A stretch of 24,873 nt of DNA from Monoraphidium neglectum (lineage: Eukaryota; Chlorophyta; Chlorophyceae; Sphaeropleales; Selenastraceae): the NCBI RefSeq assembly GCF_000611645.1, contig NW_014013083.1, forward strand, positions 1-24,873, written 5' to 3'. Of this stretch, positions 9,093-17,484 are shown piece after piece (position 1 is the first letter of the stretch; the number at the start of each line of letters is the position of its first letter). Both the position numbers and the translations under genes were made by a program. Below the pieces are notes generated by a model. The model saw nothing but the letters and a program-made list of their open reading frames with translations. It was not told the DNA's origin and made no database searches.

Positions 9093-12000
9093 CTACACAC
9101 CGCCGCCAGCCGTGTCAGTCCGAGGCGCCTCTCGCCAGTCCCCCCACTCAGCCGGCCGCTGCGGCGGCGCAAGCGTCGACGCCACGTCGGGCTCCGCCGC
9201 CAACTGCTGCGGCGGCACACGCCTGTCTTGCGCTGGCCCCGCCGTCCCCTCAGCAGCCGGCGGCGCGGCGTGCGGCTCCGCCTGCGCAGGGTCCCACGGG
9301 TCCCACTGCTGCTGCGCCTGATCGCCGCCGTGCGGATCCCGCTCGCCGCCACCGGCTGCGGCTGCCGTCTTGCCCACCTCCGGCTGGCGCCGTGGGGACA
9401 GCTCACCCCCTTCAGCCGCCCCGCCCGCCTCGCCCTGCGTGACAGCCGGGCCCTGGCCATCCCCCGTTTCGGTTGCCGCCTCGAAGCCGGGCCGCTGGGC
9501 CCCCTCCAGCTCAAACCACCCTTCCCCGCCGTATCCCTGGCGCGTCCGCCCGGCCTCGCTGGCTGGCTTCTCCTGTGATGCCGCCACCGCGGCGCCGCCG
9601 GAGCTGCTACCACGCTCGTGGCCCTGCTGCTGAGTCAGCGCGTCGGCCGCCGCCTCGACCGCCTGCCCCAAACTGGTCTGCTGTGAGGGCCGCAGACCAT
9701 CTGCGTCCCCGACCTCCTCGCCCGCAGCCGCCTTGCCCCATTCTGGAGCCAGCATCGGCCCTGGCGTGACCGGTCCGGGCTCCGACGCTTGGATATCTAG
9801 CAACGAGGCCGCCGCGCCCGCGTGCGGCTGGGACGGCTCGGGCCCTCGCGCCGGCTCCGGTGCTGTCGCCGGCGCCGCCGCGCCCCCTGCAGATGACCCC
9901 TGAGAGGCAATCCGCTGCACTACGGTGGCCGCGACCTCCGCCGACGCAAACGGGGCCTCCGCCTCGAAGGCAGCCTCGGCCGCCCACGCGGCCTGCGAGC
10001 CGCTGGGCTCCCACCACTGCTCCTCCGCATCCTCGGCCGCCGCGCCCTCCGCGGCCGCAGCCTCCTCCCTCGCCGGCGCATCCGCATCACCGCCCTGCTC
10101 CGGCTGCGCCTGCGCCCCTGCCGCCGTCCCGGCCCCGTCGGGGCCGACCGCCTCGGCGACGGCGGCCCCCGGCGGCGCCGCCTGCTCCGACGCAGCTGCG
10201 TCGCTCGCGCCGCCCCGCCCTTCGGGATGCGCCGCGGGTGCCGCCGCCTGCTGCGCCTCGATCGATGCGCTTGCACCCTCCTTTGGTGCCGCTTCTTCTG
10301 AAGTGGCTGCCAAGCCTTCGGTCCCCGCTCTCGCTCTCGCTCCCGCCGCCGCGTCGCCGTCCGCGCCACCTGCCGGCGGCTCCGCAGCCGCCTCCGCCGC
10401 CTCCGGCGAGGCGGCCCCGCCTGCGCTGCGCGCCTCGGCGTGCGCCGCCGCCGCCGCGCCGTCCTGCTCGGCGCCCGGCACAGCAGACGCTGCTGCCCAC
10501 GGCGCCTCCGCCTCTGAAGGTGAGGCAAACTCCTGACCCTCTGCGCTGCCCTGGGGTGGTTCGGGCAGCTGCTCGGGGCGCAGCTGCTGCGCCTGCCCCG
10601 CACCATCAGCCTCTGCCTCTTCCGCCCAGGGCGCTTCGCCCTGCGGCGGCGACGACGGCGCCACAACGCTGCCGGGCTCCTCGCCACGATCCTCCCCCTG
10701 CGCTTCGCCTCGCCCGTCAACGCCTGGCTCGCCCGCCGGCGCCGCAGCAGCCGCTTCCGCTGCCGCCCCNNNNNNNNNNNNNNNNNNNNNNNNNNNNNNN
10801 NNNNNNNNNNNNNNNNNNNNNNNNNNNNNNNNNNNNNNNNNNNNNNNNNNNNNNNNNNNNNNNNNNNNNNNNNNNNNNNNNNNNNNNNNNNNNNNNNNNN
10901 NNNNNNNNNNNNNNNNNNNNNNNNNNNNNNNNNNNNNNNNNNNNNNNNNNNNNNNNNNNNNNNNNNNNNNNNNNNNNNNNNNNNNNNNNNNNNNNNNNNN
11001 NNNNNNNNNNNNNNNNNNNNNNNNNNNNNNNNNNNNNNNNNNNNNNNNNNNNNNNNNNNNNNNNNNNNNNNNNNNNNNNNNNNNNNNNNNNNNNNNNNNN
11101 NNNNNNNNNNNNNNNNNNCCCCTGAGGCCGCCCGCCCGCCAGCTGGCGCAGCTGTGCCCCCGCGCCGCCAACATCACGGCTGCTGCCGTCGCTGCCGCCA
11201 CGCCCGCCGCCGCTGCCGCCGCTGCCAAAGCTGCCGTCGCCGCCGCCGCCGCCGCCGCCGCGCCGCGTCTCCTGCAACTCCTTGAGCGCCCCCGCCGCGT
11301 CAACCACCAGCTGCTGCAGCGCCGGCCCCACCGCCGCCGCCTCCCGCAGCGCCGCGATGTCCGCCTGCCACAGCGCGAGGCACTCGCGGACCAGCCGCAG
11401 GCAGAGGGTCCAGCCCTCCAGCCCGCCCTCTGGCACGCGGGCGCCCGCGTCGAGCAGCAGCCGCACCACCCTCGCGTGGCCGTTCTCGCAGGCGAGCTGC
11501 AGCGGCGGCCGCGGGATGCCGCCGCCGGGCGGGCCGTCGGGGTCGGCGCCGGCGGCGAGCAGCAGCTCGAGGATTTCGAGATTGCCGCGCGTCGCGGCGA
11601 CGGGCACGCAGCCGGTCGCGCAGTCGGCCCAGCGGCGCTGCAGCCGGCGGCCCTCCTCGTCGTCCTCGCCGTCCGCGACCGCTGGTGGTGCTGTCGCTGC
11701 CGCCGCGGCGGCGGCCTCGTCCGGCGACGCGGCGGTGGAGGGCGCGGTGGGCGGGCGCTCGTGTTGGCGTTGGCGGAAGCGCTCGCGGCGCGTCGGGTCC
11801 GTCAGCAGTGCCACCACCGCCGGCCGGTTGTCCCTGCAGGCGAAGAAGAGCGGGGTCTCGGCTCGCTTTGTGGGGCCAAGCGCGTCGACGCCGGGGACGC
11901 GCAGCAGGGCCTGGACGGCTGCTACGTGGCCCTGCCGGGCCGCGATGTGGATCGCGCGGGTGCCCTGTCGCATTGCAAGAAACAGGGTGGTTTCGGGACG

Positions 12001-12453
12001 AGGAGGGGGAGATTGAGGGAGGGGGGCGTGGAGGGCGGTTGGCAAGCGGGTCGAGGGGTTGAAGGGGCGGGGCGCAACTGACTGGGGGCCTGGCACGCTG
12101 TTGATTGCGTCGCTGGGATGCGGGCGGAGGTGTCGGGCTTCGATCGCCTTTCGGGTGTCCCGCTGTGGGTGGCCGGGGGCAACTCAGTCAGTTGACTAAC
12201 CAGGCCGTGCTGCCGCCGCCGTCTCCCGCAGCAACCCACTCGTTGCCGCTGCTGCTGTGGGCTAAGGGGCAGTGTGGCTGCTGCGGCGTGCCTACACGGC
12301 AAAGACACCTGTTTCTTTTGAATCCAGTGACTTCTTGCTGCACACCTGCATGTCAAACGGCGCATTGATGTCCGCCCCGTCGGCGAGCGCGCGGGCCACC
12401 GCATCTGCATCTCCGCGGACGCACGCTTGTTGCAACGCGGCTTGGGGATCCAT
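9093..12453 (-). CDS. Ankyrin-repeat protein with long disordered Ala/Glu/Pro-rich tail (interrupted by assembly gap)
   Basis: Exon 1 is 12346-12453 (36 codons, starting MDPQAALQQACVRGD). A 381-nt intron (11965-12345) follows, then exon 2 from 11964, joined in phase 0 as ...APFDMQ|GTRAIHIAARQGH. The N-terminal 220 residues carry about five ankyrin repeats: roughly 5-34 (DADAVARALADGADINAP), 37-69 (AIHIAARQGHVAAVQALL), 71-100 (ETPLFFACRDNRPAVVALL), 152-182 (LEILELLLAAGADPDGP) and 186-216 (PLQLACENGHARVVRLLLDAG), with an acidic/Ala insertion after the third. After a Gly/Asp-rich linker the sequence enters the N gap. On the far side 559 codons of Ala/Glu/Gln/Pro-rich disordered sequence run to a TAG at 9093-9095. 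The two sides are in different frames if the gap is exactly 349 bases, so an intron or a wrong gap length is required; possibly these are two genes. Ankyrin repeats imply protein binding; the partner is unknown. Confidence 0.72.
10770..11118. other. Assembly gap (349 N)
   Basis: This is a run of N inside the ankyrin-repeat gene, flanked by extremely GC-rich repetitive coding sequence. That is the usual reason for such gaps. Reading frames derived across it are meaningless. Confidence 1.
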
Positions 12454-12605
12454 GATGCGTCCTCGTCTGTGTCAGTAGGCGCCGGTTGGGTGAGAGATAG
12501 CAGCCTGCCGAGCTAATATGCCTACCAGGGCGGTGTGTAGGCGATAACAAGCTAGCGCGAACGATTCCTACGATATACTCTAGTCCGTCACAGCGTCACA
12601 GCACC
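12454..12605. promoter_or_regulatory. Compact divergent promoter region (152 bp)
   Basis: Only 152 bases separate the start codon of the minus-strand ankyrin gene (12453) from that of the plus-strand plastid-protein gene (12606). Both 5' UTRs and core promoters must fit here. A weak AT-rich patch (cgatatactc, about 12571-12580) lies about 30 bases before the plus-strand ATG. No clear TATA box is seen, and shared control is an inference from spacing. Confidence 0.55.
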
Positions 12606-14553
12606 ATGCAAGCGCCTATGCAGAGCACAGGCCTTCGAGTGAGGCAGCAGCTGAGGTGCCACCCACCTCGCTCCGGCACGTTGAGGGCCATTCGGGCCGT
12701 GCCCACCTCGACAAACCAAGCGTTTGTGGTCGAGCAGACTGATGAGACGTGGGCTGCTTTTGGCGCGAAGTTTGCGGGTGAGTGTGGACGCCTCTCACAC
12801 CACCCCGCAGGCGCGCTCGGCGTGCGCAGCACGGGGACCCTCCAGCATACGCCCTGCACGCTGCGCAGTGTGCACATCAACGCACCATCGAATATCGCAG
12901 GCATGCCCCACGCACACGACCCACCCCTCCTCCGGCGCGGGGCGCCCAACCCGCAGGCGAGTGGGAGGGCGTGAGCGTATCCTACGCCGCCGACGGCGCG
13001 CCCCAGCCGCTGCCGGAGCACTACGTTCCCGGCGCCTACAGGGACTGGGGCGTGGAGATCCGCGACTGGCAGACGCAGTGCAGCTGCACCACAGGCGATG
13101 GCAGGCAGTTAAGGTGCGATTTAAGAGCAGCGACCTGCCGGTTGGCCATTCGTGATGGCGGGCTTCTTGTTCATCGTGGCACCTCTCCATGCAATGTCCC
13201 TCAAGCGGGCCCAACACCGTATGCAGAGGCATGTGCGCTAGTGCGCTCATGTGTTGCGCTCACGCGCTGCCATGCAGCAGACTGAAGCGAGCGTCCGCAT
13301 GCGCCTGCACGCGCCGCCGCCGCAGCGTCGTGCTGCGGCGCCTGATGCCGACCGTGGGCTGCGAGGCGGACGCCGTCGCCTTCACGCAGGACGCCACCAC
13401 GGCCATTGCCGGCGGCGGCGAAGCGCCGGCGCTAGCCTACCTGCCGGACGGCAGTTACACGACCGGCCCCGCTAGCTTTGACCTGGTCAACGCATCCAAG
13501 CTGCGCTTTGAGGCGTGCTTCGCGGGCCCCGGCCTCAGCACGGAGGGCATCCTCAGCAACGGCGGCGGCGCCGCGGCGCCGGCGGGGAACGAGGAGGGGC
13601 CGGGGCCGGCGGCCGCGCAGCCGCCGAGGTACCGCCTGAAGGTGGCGCAGAACTTGGCGCGCAATTGGGCGGACGGGAGCTGGCGGGTCGCGAGCGTGGA
13701 GCTGCATAGGGAGAGGTGGGCGTGCGTGAGCGCGTGCATCGGTGTGCGCGGCGCAAGGCTTGTTGAAAGAGCGTGTGTGTGTATATGTTTGTGATGTGTG
13801 TGTTTGTGCGTGTGTGCGTGTGTGTGTGTGTGTGCACATGCATGCGCTTGTGTGTTGTTTGGTGAGTGTGATTGTGTATCTGTGCACGCACATGTGTGCA
13901 GTGTGCAAGCGGAGGGCCCTGCATGTGCTCTTTGGTGCCCTCACGCGGGTGCGAGCGGGTTCTCAGCACCCAGCCAAGGCAGCCCCGGCCGGGCATCCCA
14001 TGGGTGGGCGCCCCCGACGTCGTGATACACCCAGCGCGCGTGTCGATCACCGCTGGCAAACGCATAAGATGAGGCCGCTGAGCGACACAAGTCCGCAGCG
14101 GGCCATGTACTGCGAATCGGGCTGCCATGCACAGTCTCTTCGATGACGTGTCGCCTTTCTCGCAGGTACGACGGCCCCCACACCGGCCGGCAGGAGCTCG
14201 CCGGCTGCGGCGGCGGCCAGCCGACCATCTCTGGCCTGCAGCCTGTCCCAGAGGAGCAGCTGCGCGGCAGCTGGGCGGTCGAGGGCGGGGTCGTCCTGGT
14301 GGCTGACGGCGGGGCGCTGCGGCCGGCGGCGGCTGGCGGCGCGCGCGGCGCGGCGCCGATTGGTGCAGAGGGTGCGGTCCTCACGCGGCTGCCACTGGGT
14401 GCGTGGTCTGCGGTGCGCGCAGATGGCAGCGGCAACTTTTGGATCGAATCGGGGGCGCTGGCGGAGGGCGGGGTGCGCCAGGTCGCGGCGCGCAGCTACG
14501 AGGGCGGCGCGGTCAAGGAGGTGTCTCTTGGGGTGGAGCGGCTGGCTGAGTGA
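12606..14553 (+). CDS. Probable plastid-targeted DUF3598-like protein, 4 exons, 368 aa
   Basis: Exons 12606-12777, 12957-13113, 13326-13715 and 14166-14553 join in consistent phase (1107 nt including stop). The first 35-40 residues (MQAPMQSTGLRVRQQLRCHP...) are Arg/Ser/Gln-rich with no acidic residue, like a chloroplast transit peptide. The mature part has TDETWAAFGAKFAGEWEG, then LPEHYVPGAYRDWGVEIRDW followed by QTQC, then VVLRRLMPTVGCEADA, and in the last exon RYDGPHTGRQELAGCGGG. I recognise this order (W..F.GEW-G, DWQTQC, LLPTVGCEADA) from a conserved chloroplast family of plants and algae that I believe is annotated as DUF3598, of unknown biochemical role and probably lipocalin-like beta-rich. 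The family name is from memory. The start at 12606 precedes an in-frame Met five codons later (12618); either could be used. The gene is divergent from the ankyrin gene. Intron 3 holds a GT microsatellite. Confidence 0.75.
13772..13852. repeat. GT microsatellite in intron 3 of the plastid-protein gene
   Basis: A tract of tgtgtgtg with gtgcgtg variants lies in the 450-nt intron 13716-14165. It matches the GT-rich intronic tracts elsewhere in the window. The Cys/Val-rich frames it encodes are artefacts. Confidence 0.85.
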
Positions 14554-14766
14554 GCGCCCAGCCGCCTCGGGCGGCCTGAGTGGCTCTGTACGCAGCCAGC
14601 CGTGTGTCACGGGCATACGTGCATGCATGAGTGTTGCTGTTGTGCAGGAAAGTGTTTGTCGCAATACAACCGGTTTGTCAGTTGCAGGTTTCTCGCTGTT
14701 GTGGCAGAGGTTCTGTGCTTACGAGAGGTGCTCAATTTTACCCCCGCGGCAGCTGCCCTGTGTGAA

Positions 14767-14771
14767 TGTAA
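14767..14771 (+). terminator. TGTAA poly(A) signal of the plastid-protein gene
   Basis: TGTAA lies 213 bases after the stop codon at 14551-14553 on the same strand, a usual distance for a chlorophyte 3' UTR. Confidence 0.6.
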
Positions 14772-15542
14772 CCTCTGGGGCGATCCGGGTTGTGCCGCTG
14801 CAGGTGCTTATCATCACCCCAGGTTCAACAAGGCAGATAGTACAATCAATTCAGTGGTTGTGTGGCATACAGCAAGCGCAAAACCAGCCAAAGAACAGCA
14901 CACGGCCGATGTCACTCCGTGACTGCGGCAGCTGAAACAGTTCACTAGTTCCTACTGATGACATATTTACTGGGCAGCAGTTCGCCAGCACAATACATCA
15001 TGAAGCGAGTCGATCATCACATGTGCTATCATCAAGCTTGCGCATGCCCGTTCTAACAGTGCACTGAAAAAGACACAAGCAGCCCCAGATCACCATTCCA
15101 GCGACAACAGGCAGCTCTTCGCTGATGACCCACCACGTATGGCGCACACGGTCAATTCAAGCACATTCTCAATGCAGCCTCAGCGGTGAGCAGTCCTCTC
15201 GAGATCGTCTCGTGCCGCGCGCGTCCTCTTCTGAACTGGCCCCTCAACGTGCTTGCGTTGCATTCTGATCCGTTTGCAATTGCTCACCGCGCAATCCCGG
15301 CTGCCCTATCCCCCTTGCCTCCAGGTGTTGTCACCCAGCCGCCGCCTCTCCTACTGCGGCGGCTGGTATGGCCCCCAGCACATCAAGGCCGCTCGTCTGC
15401 ACAGGCGTGGACATGTCCCAGCGTACAGCACATAACATCTCAACATGAACGCACAGGTGGGCAGTCGAGTGATTGACAGATGGCTGATCATTCTAGAAGC
15501 CACCGCCTGATGCACCTGCCTGCCGCTCGCATGCCACCGCAA
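14772..15542. other. Upstream flank of the small-RNA cluster, no gene recognised
   Basis: No protein-coding evidence was found. TGATGA occurs at about 14956 and 15121 with CTGA downstream (15064 and 15231), but no terminal stem closes either pair, so I do not call snoRNAs there. If the cluster has its own promoter, or a non-coding host transcript, it should begin in this stretch. Confidence 0.4.
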
Positions 15543-15786
15543 GCACACCCCGGCGGGTTGGGCGGCACACAGGCTGTGCCTCACCCAGCTGCTGCATCGG
15601 AGCGCCCGGCTCCTCGGAGCCAACCCCACCGTGGGCGCAAAGTCCGCGCAGCAACGCCGCAGAGTGACGCGCGCCCCGGTCGAGCCCCCCCGGGGGTTCC
15701 TGGGGCGCGTCGACTGCTGATTCCATCACCTTGGGGAGCCCCGTCGGGGCAGTTACCCTTTGGGTCTTACCCAGCATGCGACAGCC
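15543..15786 (+). ncRNA. Element A, copy 1: structured duplicated RNA candidate (possibly H/ACA-like)
   Basis: This 244-base segment recurs at 16681-16924 with three substitutions and no indels, while both flanks are unrelated. It can fold into strong hairpins: GGCACA (15564-15569) with TGTGCC (15575-15580); GGCTC/GAGCC around CTCG near 15610; GACGCG-CG-CCCC (15666-15677) with GGGGCGCGTC (15702-15711); and GCCCC/GGGGC around GTC near 15740. Identity between copies stops exactly three bases after ACA (15781-15783), which is where an H/ACA RNA would end. A convincing H box and pseudouridylation pockets were not found, and 244 nt is long for the class. The strand is inferred from the neighbouring C/D snoRNAs. 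Open frames on both strands are conserved, but only as expected from the near-identity, so a small protein is not excluded. Confidence 0.5.
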
Positions 15787-16083
15787 CTTGAGCTACCAGC
15801 TTCATGTTGTATCAATGCACTCCCTCCTCACCAGCACGCATGCCCGCATTTCGCCCTCTGCTGGTGCCTCTCGCTCACGACATCCAAACCCAACTTCCTG
15901 CATCATGCAGGACATATTTCAAGCTGAATAATCAGCCGATTCCGTCAACAACAGCACAGACATCACCAGCTCAAAGATGCCAACTTGCTGGTCCTGCCCC
16001 CACAATCCAAGGTGGGCCATCGCATTGCATCGCGGCGCGTGCTCGCATGTTAATTTGCCTTTGCGGCACTTGGCTTGTATTGG

Positions 16084-16201
16084 GACCGCCAGGTGACGAC
16101 AAACAACATTAGATGACGAATCTGAGTGGTAGCAACGGGCGTCCTGCCCGGGGCAACGCCGCACTTGTGAAGTTAACCGAGGCATTTGTCTGATGGCAGT
16201 C
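16084..16201 (+). ncRNA. U15-type C/D box snoRNA, copy 1 (element B)
   Basis: A terminal stem GACCGCCA (16084-16091) / TGGCAGTC (16194-16201), with one C-A mismatch, brings together a C box GTGACGA (16093-16099) and a D box CTGA (16190-16193). An internal D' box CTGA lies at 16122-16125. The D guide CGAGGCATTTG (16178-16188) is complementary to the conserved 25S rRNA segment CAAAUGCCUCG. The D' guide ATTAGATGACGA (16108-16119) is complementary to the adjoining UCGUCAUCUAAU. By the fifth-nucleotide rule it would direct 2'-O-methylation of the A in CAAAUG and the G in CUCGUC, which I equate with yeast 25S Am2281 and Gm2288 (numbering from memory). The GAGGCATTTGTCTGA end is that of U15/SNORD15 as I remember it. 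It acts in the nucleolus within a fibrillarin snoRNP. Identical to the copy at 17209-17326. Confidence 0.88.
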
Positions 16202-16296
16202 TGCTGGGCCCTGTGTTGTGGTGTGTTGCGCACATGTGTGTGTGTGTTTGTATGTGCTTGTCAGCATGCTTGTTTGGCCGTGTTCACCAGAGCTCC

Positions 16297-16378
16297 TGGC
16301 CGCTGATAATCAAAATCTTTGTTTTAATTCCTGAGGGCTCGCGCCCCAATTGATGAACACATATCTATGCTGAGGCCA
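16297..16378 (+). ncRNA. C/D box snoRNA candidate with 25S Um2421-type guide (element C, copy 1)
   Basis: The stem TGGCC (16297-16301) / GGCCA (16374-16378) encloses a weak C box CTGATAA (16303-16309), D' CTGA (16331-16334), a small hairpin GGGC-TCGC-GCCC, C' TTGATGA (16350-16356) and D CTGA (16370-16373). The 13 bases CTTTGTTTTAATT (16317-16329) before D' are perfectly complementary to the conserved 25S rRNA segment AAUUAAAACAAAG. The fifth-nucleotide rule points to the second U of AAUU, which I equate with yeast Um2421, the snR78 target (from memory). No target is evident for the D guide. The C box is degenerate, so confidence rests on the guide match, the box order and the paralogous layout at 17395-17484. 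Confidence 0.68.
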
Positions 16379-16399
16379 AAGGACTGCATGTGCTGGGGC

Positions 16400-16451
16400 T
16401 GTTGCGGGCGCTACTGACGCGCAGCTGGTGAGGCGATTGCAGCCCGCAACA
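16400..16451 (+). other. 10-bp stem-loop ending in ACA between the two cluster repeats
   Basis: TGTTGCGGGC (16400-16409) and GCCCGCAACA (16442-16451) are perfect complements enclosing 32 bases. The 3' arm ends in ACA followed by CTCC. It resembles one hairpin of an H/ACA RNA or a processing hairpin. There is no counterpart after the second cluster copy, so its role is open. Confidence 0.4.
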
Positions 16452-16680
16452 CTCCGAGTGCCTCCCTTCTGATCGCCCCCAAACGCCGTCGCGCCTCTCA
16501 GGGCCAACCATCCGGGTGCCCTCACCGATACTGGTCTCAAGAGTGGCTGCCTATGCTGTTTCGACACGCACACTTACGCATAGGTTGGTTGTGTGGATGG
16601 CGACAAAGCATTGCCCCAAGTCTGCAGCCAGCCTGGTGCTCGTTCCTGCCTGCCCCCCGTGCACCCTTGCGCGATCACAC

Positions 16681-16924
16681 GCACACCCCGGCGGGCTGGG
16701 CGGCACACAGGCTGTGTCTCACCCAGCTGCTGCATCGGAGCGCCCGGCTCCTCGGAGCCAACCCCACCGTGGGCGCAAAGTCCGCGCAGCAACGCCGCAG
16801 AGTGACGCGCGCCCCGGTCGAGCCCCCCCGGGGGTTCCTGTGGCGCGTCGACTGCTGATTCCATCACCTTGGGGAGCCCCGTCGGGGCAGTTACCCTTTG
16901 GGTCTTACCCAGCATGCGACAGCC
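16681..16924 (+). ncRNA. Element A, copy 2: structured duplicated RNA candidate (possibly H/ACA-like)
   Basis: This is the second copy of the 244-base element at 15543-15786, with 241 of 244 positions identical. The substitutions are T to C at 16696, C to T at 16717 and G to T at 16841. The change at 16717 turns a G-C pair of the first hairpin into G-U and so keeps it paired. The change at 16841 costs one pair in the long GC stem. ACA lies at 16919-16921 and identity ends at 16924. The spacing to the following U15 copy (284 bases) is close to that in copy 1 (297 bases). Confidence 0.5.
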
Positions 16925-17208
16925 TGTGCAAACCAATGCGATTTTCGTCCATTCAACCTCTTCATGGCCCCTTTGCCGCACTGGTTGCACTTGCCGTGCC
17001 GGGCCGCGATTGGTGATGCGCTTCACTGACAGACTCGTGTGTTGCCACCACTCAACTGCTGCACTTTCCAGAATTCTTTTCCTTGAAGCCATTCACAATG
17101 GCCACCACCACCGTCAACCGAGGTCGACCTCCAAAGGTGCGGGGTGGCAATTATGTTTGGGGGCGTGCCATTGTGGTGTAGCGCCGTTTGTTTTGGTGAT
17201 TGAGCCCT

Positions 17209-17326
17209 GACCGCCAGGTGACGACAAACAACATTAGATGACGAATCTGAGTGGTAGCAACGGGCGTCCTGCCCGGGGCAACGCCGCACTTGTGAAGTTA
17301 ACCGAGGCATTTGTCTGATGGCAGTC
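17209..17326 (+). ncRNA. U15-type C/D box snoRNA, copy 2 (element B)
   Basis: This copy is identical to 16084-16201 over the whole predicted RNA and for 12 more bases (to 17338). The C box is at 17218-17224, the D box at 17315-17318, and the terminal stem is formed by 17209-17216 and 17319-17326. Both rRNA guides are intact. The 5' flank before 17209 and the 3' flank after 17338 bear little resemblance to those of copy 1, so identity is confined to the RNA and a few bases of its 3' end. Confidence 0.88.
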
Positions 17327-17394
17327 TGCTGGGCCCTGAGTTTTTGTGTGATGCGCACGTGCGTGTGTGAGTGCGGGCGTGCATGGTTGCCCTT

Positions 17395-17484
17395 GGCCCC
17401 TGATGCTCATATTTGTTACACACACTGAGGCGCGCCCGCTCGCGGCGCGCGCCGCAACTGACTGATAAACACTATGCTGAGGCC
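17395..17484 (+). ncRNA. Diverged C/D box snoRNA candidate (element C, copy 2)
   Basis: The layout parallels 16297-16378: stem GGCC (17395-17398) / GGCC (17481-17484), C box CTGATGC (17400-17406), D' CTGA (17425-17428), a GC hairpin (GGCGCGC...GCGCGCC) between D' and C', C' CTGATAA (17462-17468) and D CTGA (17477-17480). The 3' end shares CTATGCTGAGGCC with copy 1. The D' guide (catatttgttacacaca) no longer matches AAUUAAAACAAAG, so this copy has either lost its target or acquired a new one. Box motifs are weak; it may be a pseudogene. Confidence 0.48.

Larger units (their letters stand above)
15543..17484 (+). repeat. Tandem duplication of a three-element small-RNA unit (period about 1.1 kb)
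   Basis: Order A (15543), B (16084), C (16297) is repeated as A (16681), B (17209), C (17395). The offsets are 1138, 1125 and 1098 bases. Elements A and B are 98.8-100% identical between copies, C is partly conserved, and the spacers are essentially unalignable by eye. This indicates an old duplication with strong selection or gene conversion acting on the RNA elements only. Polycistronic and intronic snoRNA clusters are common in plants and green algae. Confidence 0.8.

Noticed and set aside
9860..11125. Plus-strand 421-codon Pro/Ala/Arg-rich open frame across the gap
   Set aside because: It is antisense to the disordered tail of the ankyrin gene. Very high GC keeps all frames open, and part of it is N.
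14950..15068. TGATGA ... CTGA pairs as additional C/D snoRNAs (also at about 15121-15234)
   Set aside because: No terminal stems and no recognisable rRNA guides.
15493..15777. Small protein on the minus strand of element A (MLGKTQRVTAPTG...), also present in copy 2
   Set aside because: Frames are conserved on both strands simply because the copies are 98.8% identical. Substitutions include non-synonymous ones and the frames diverge at once outside the element. A protein cannot be fully excluded.
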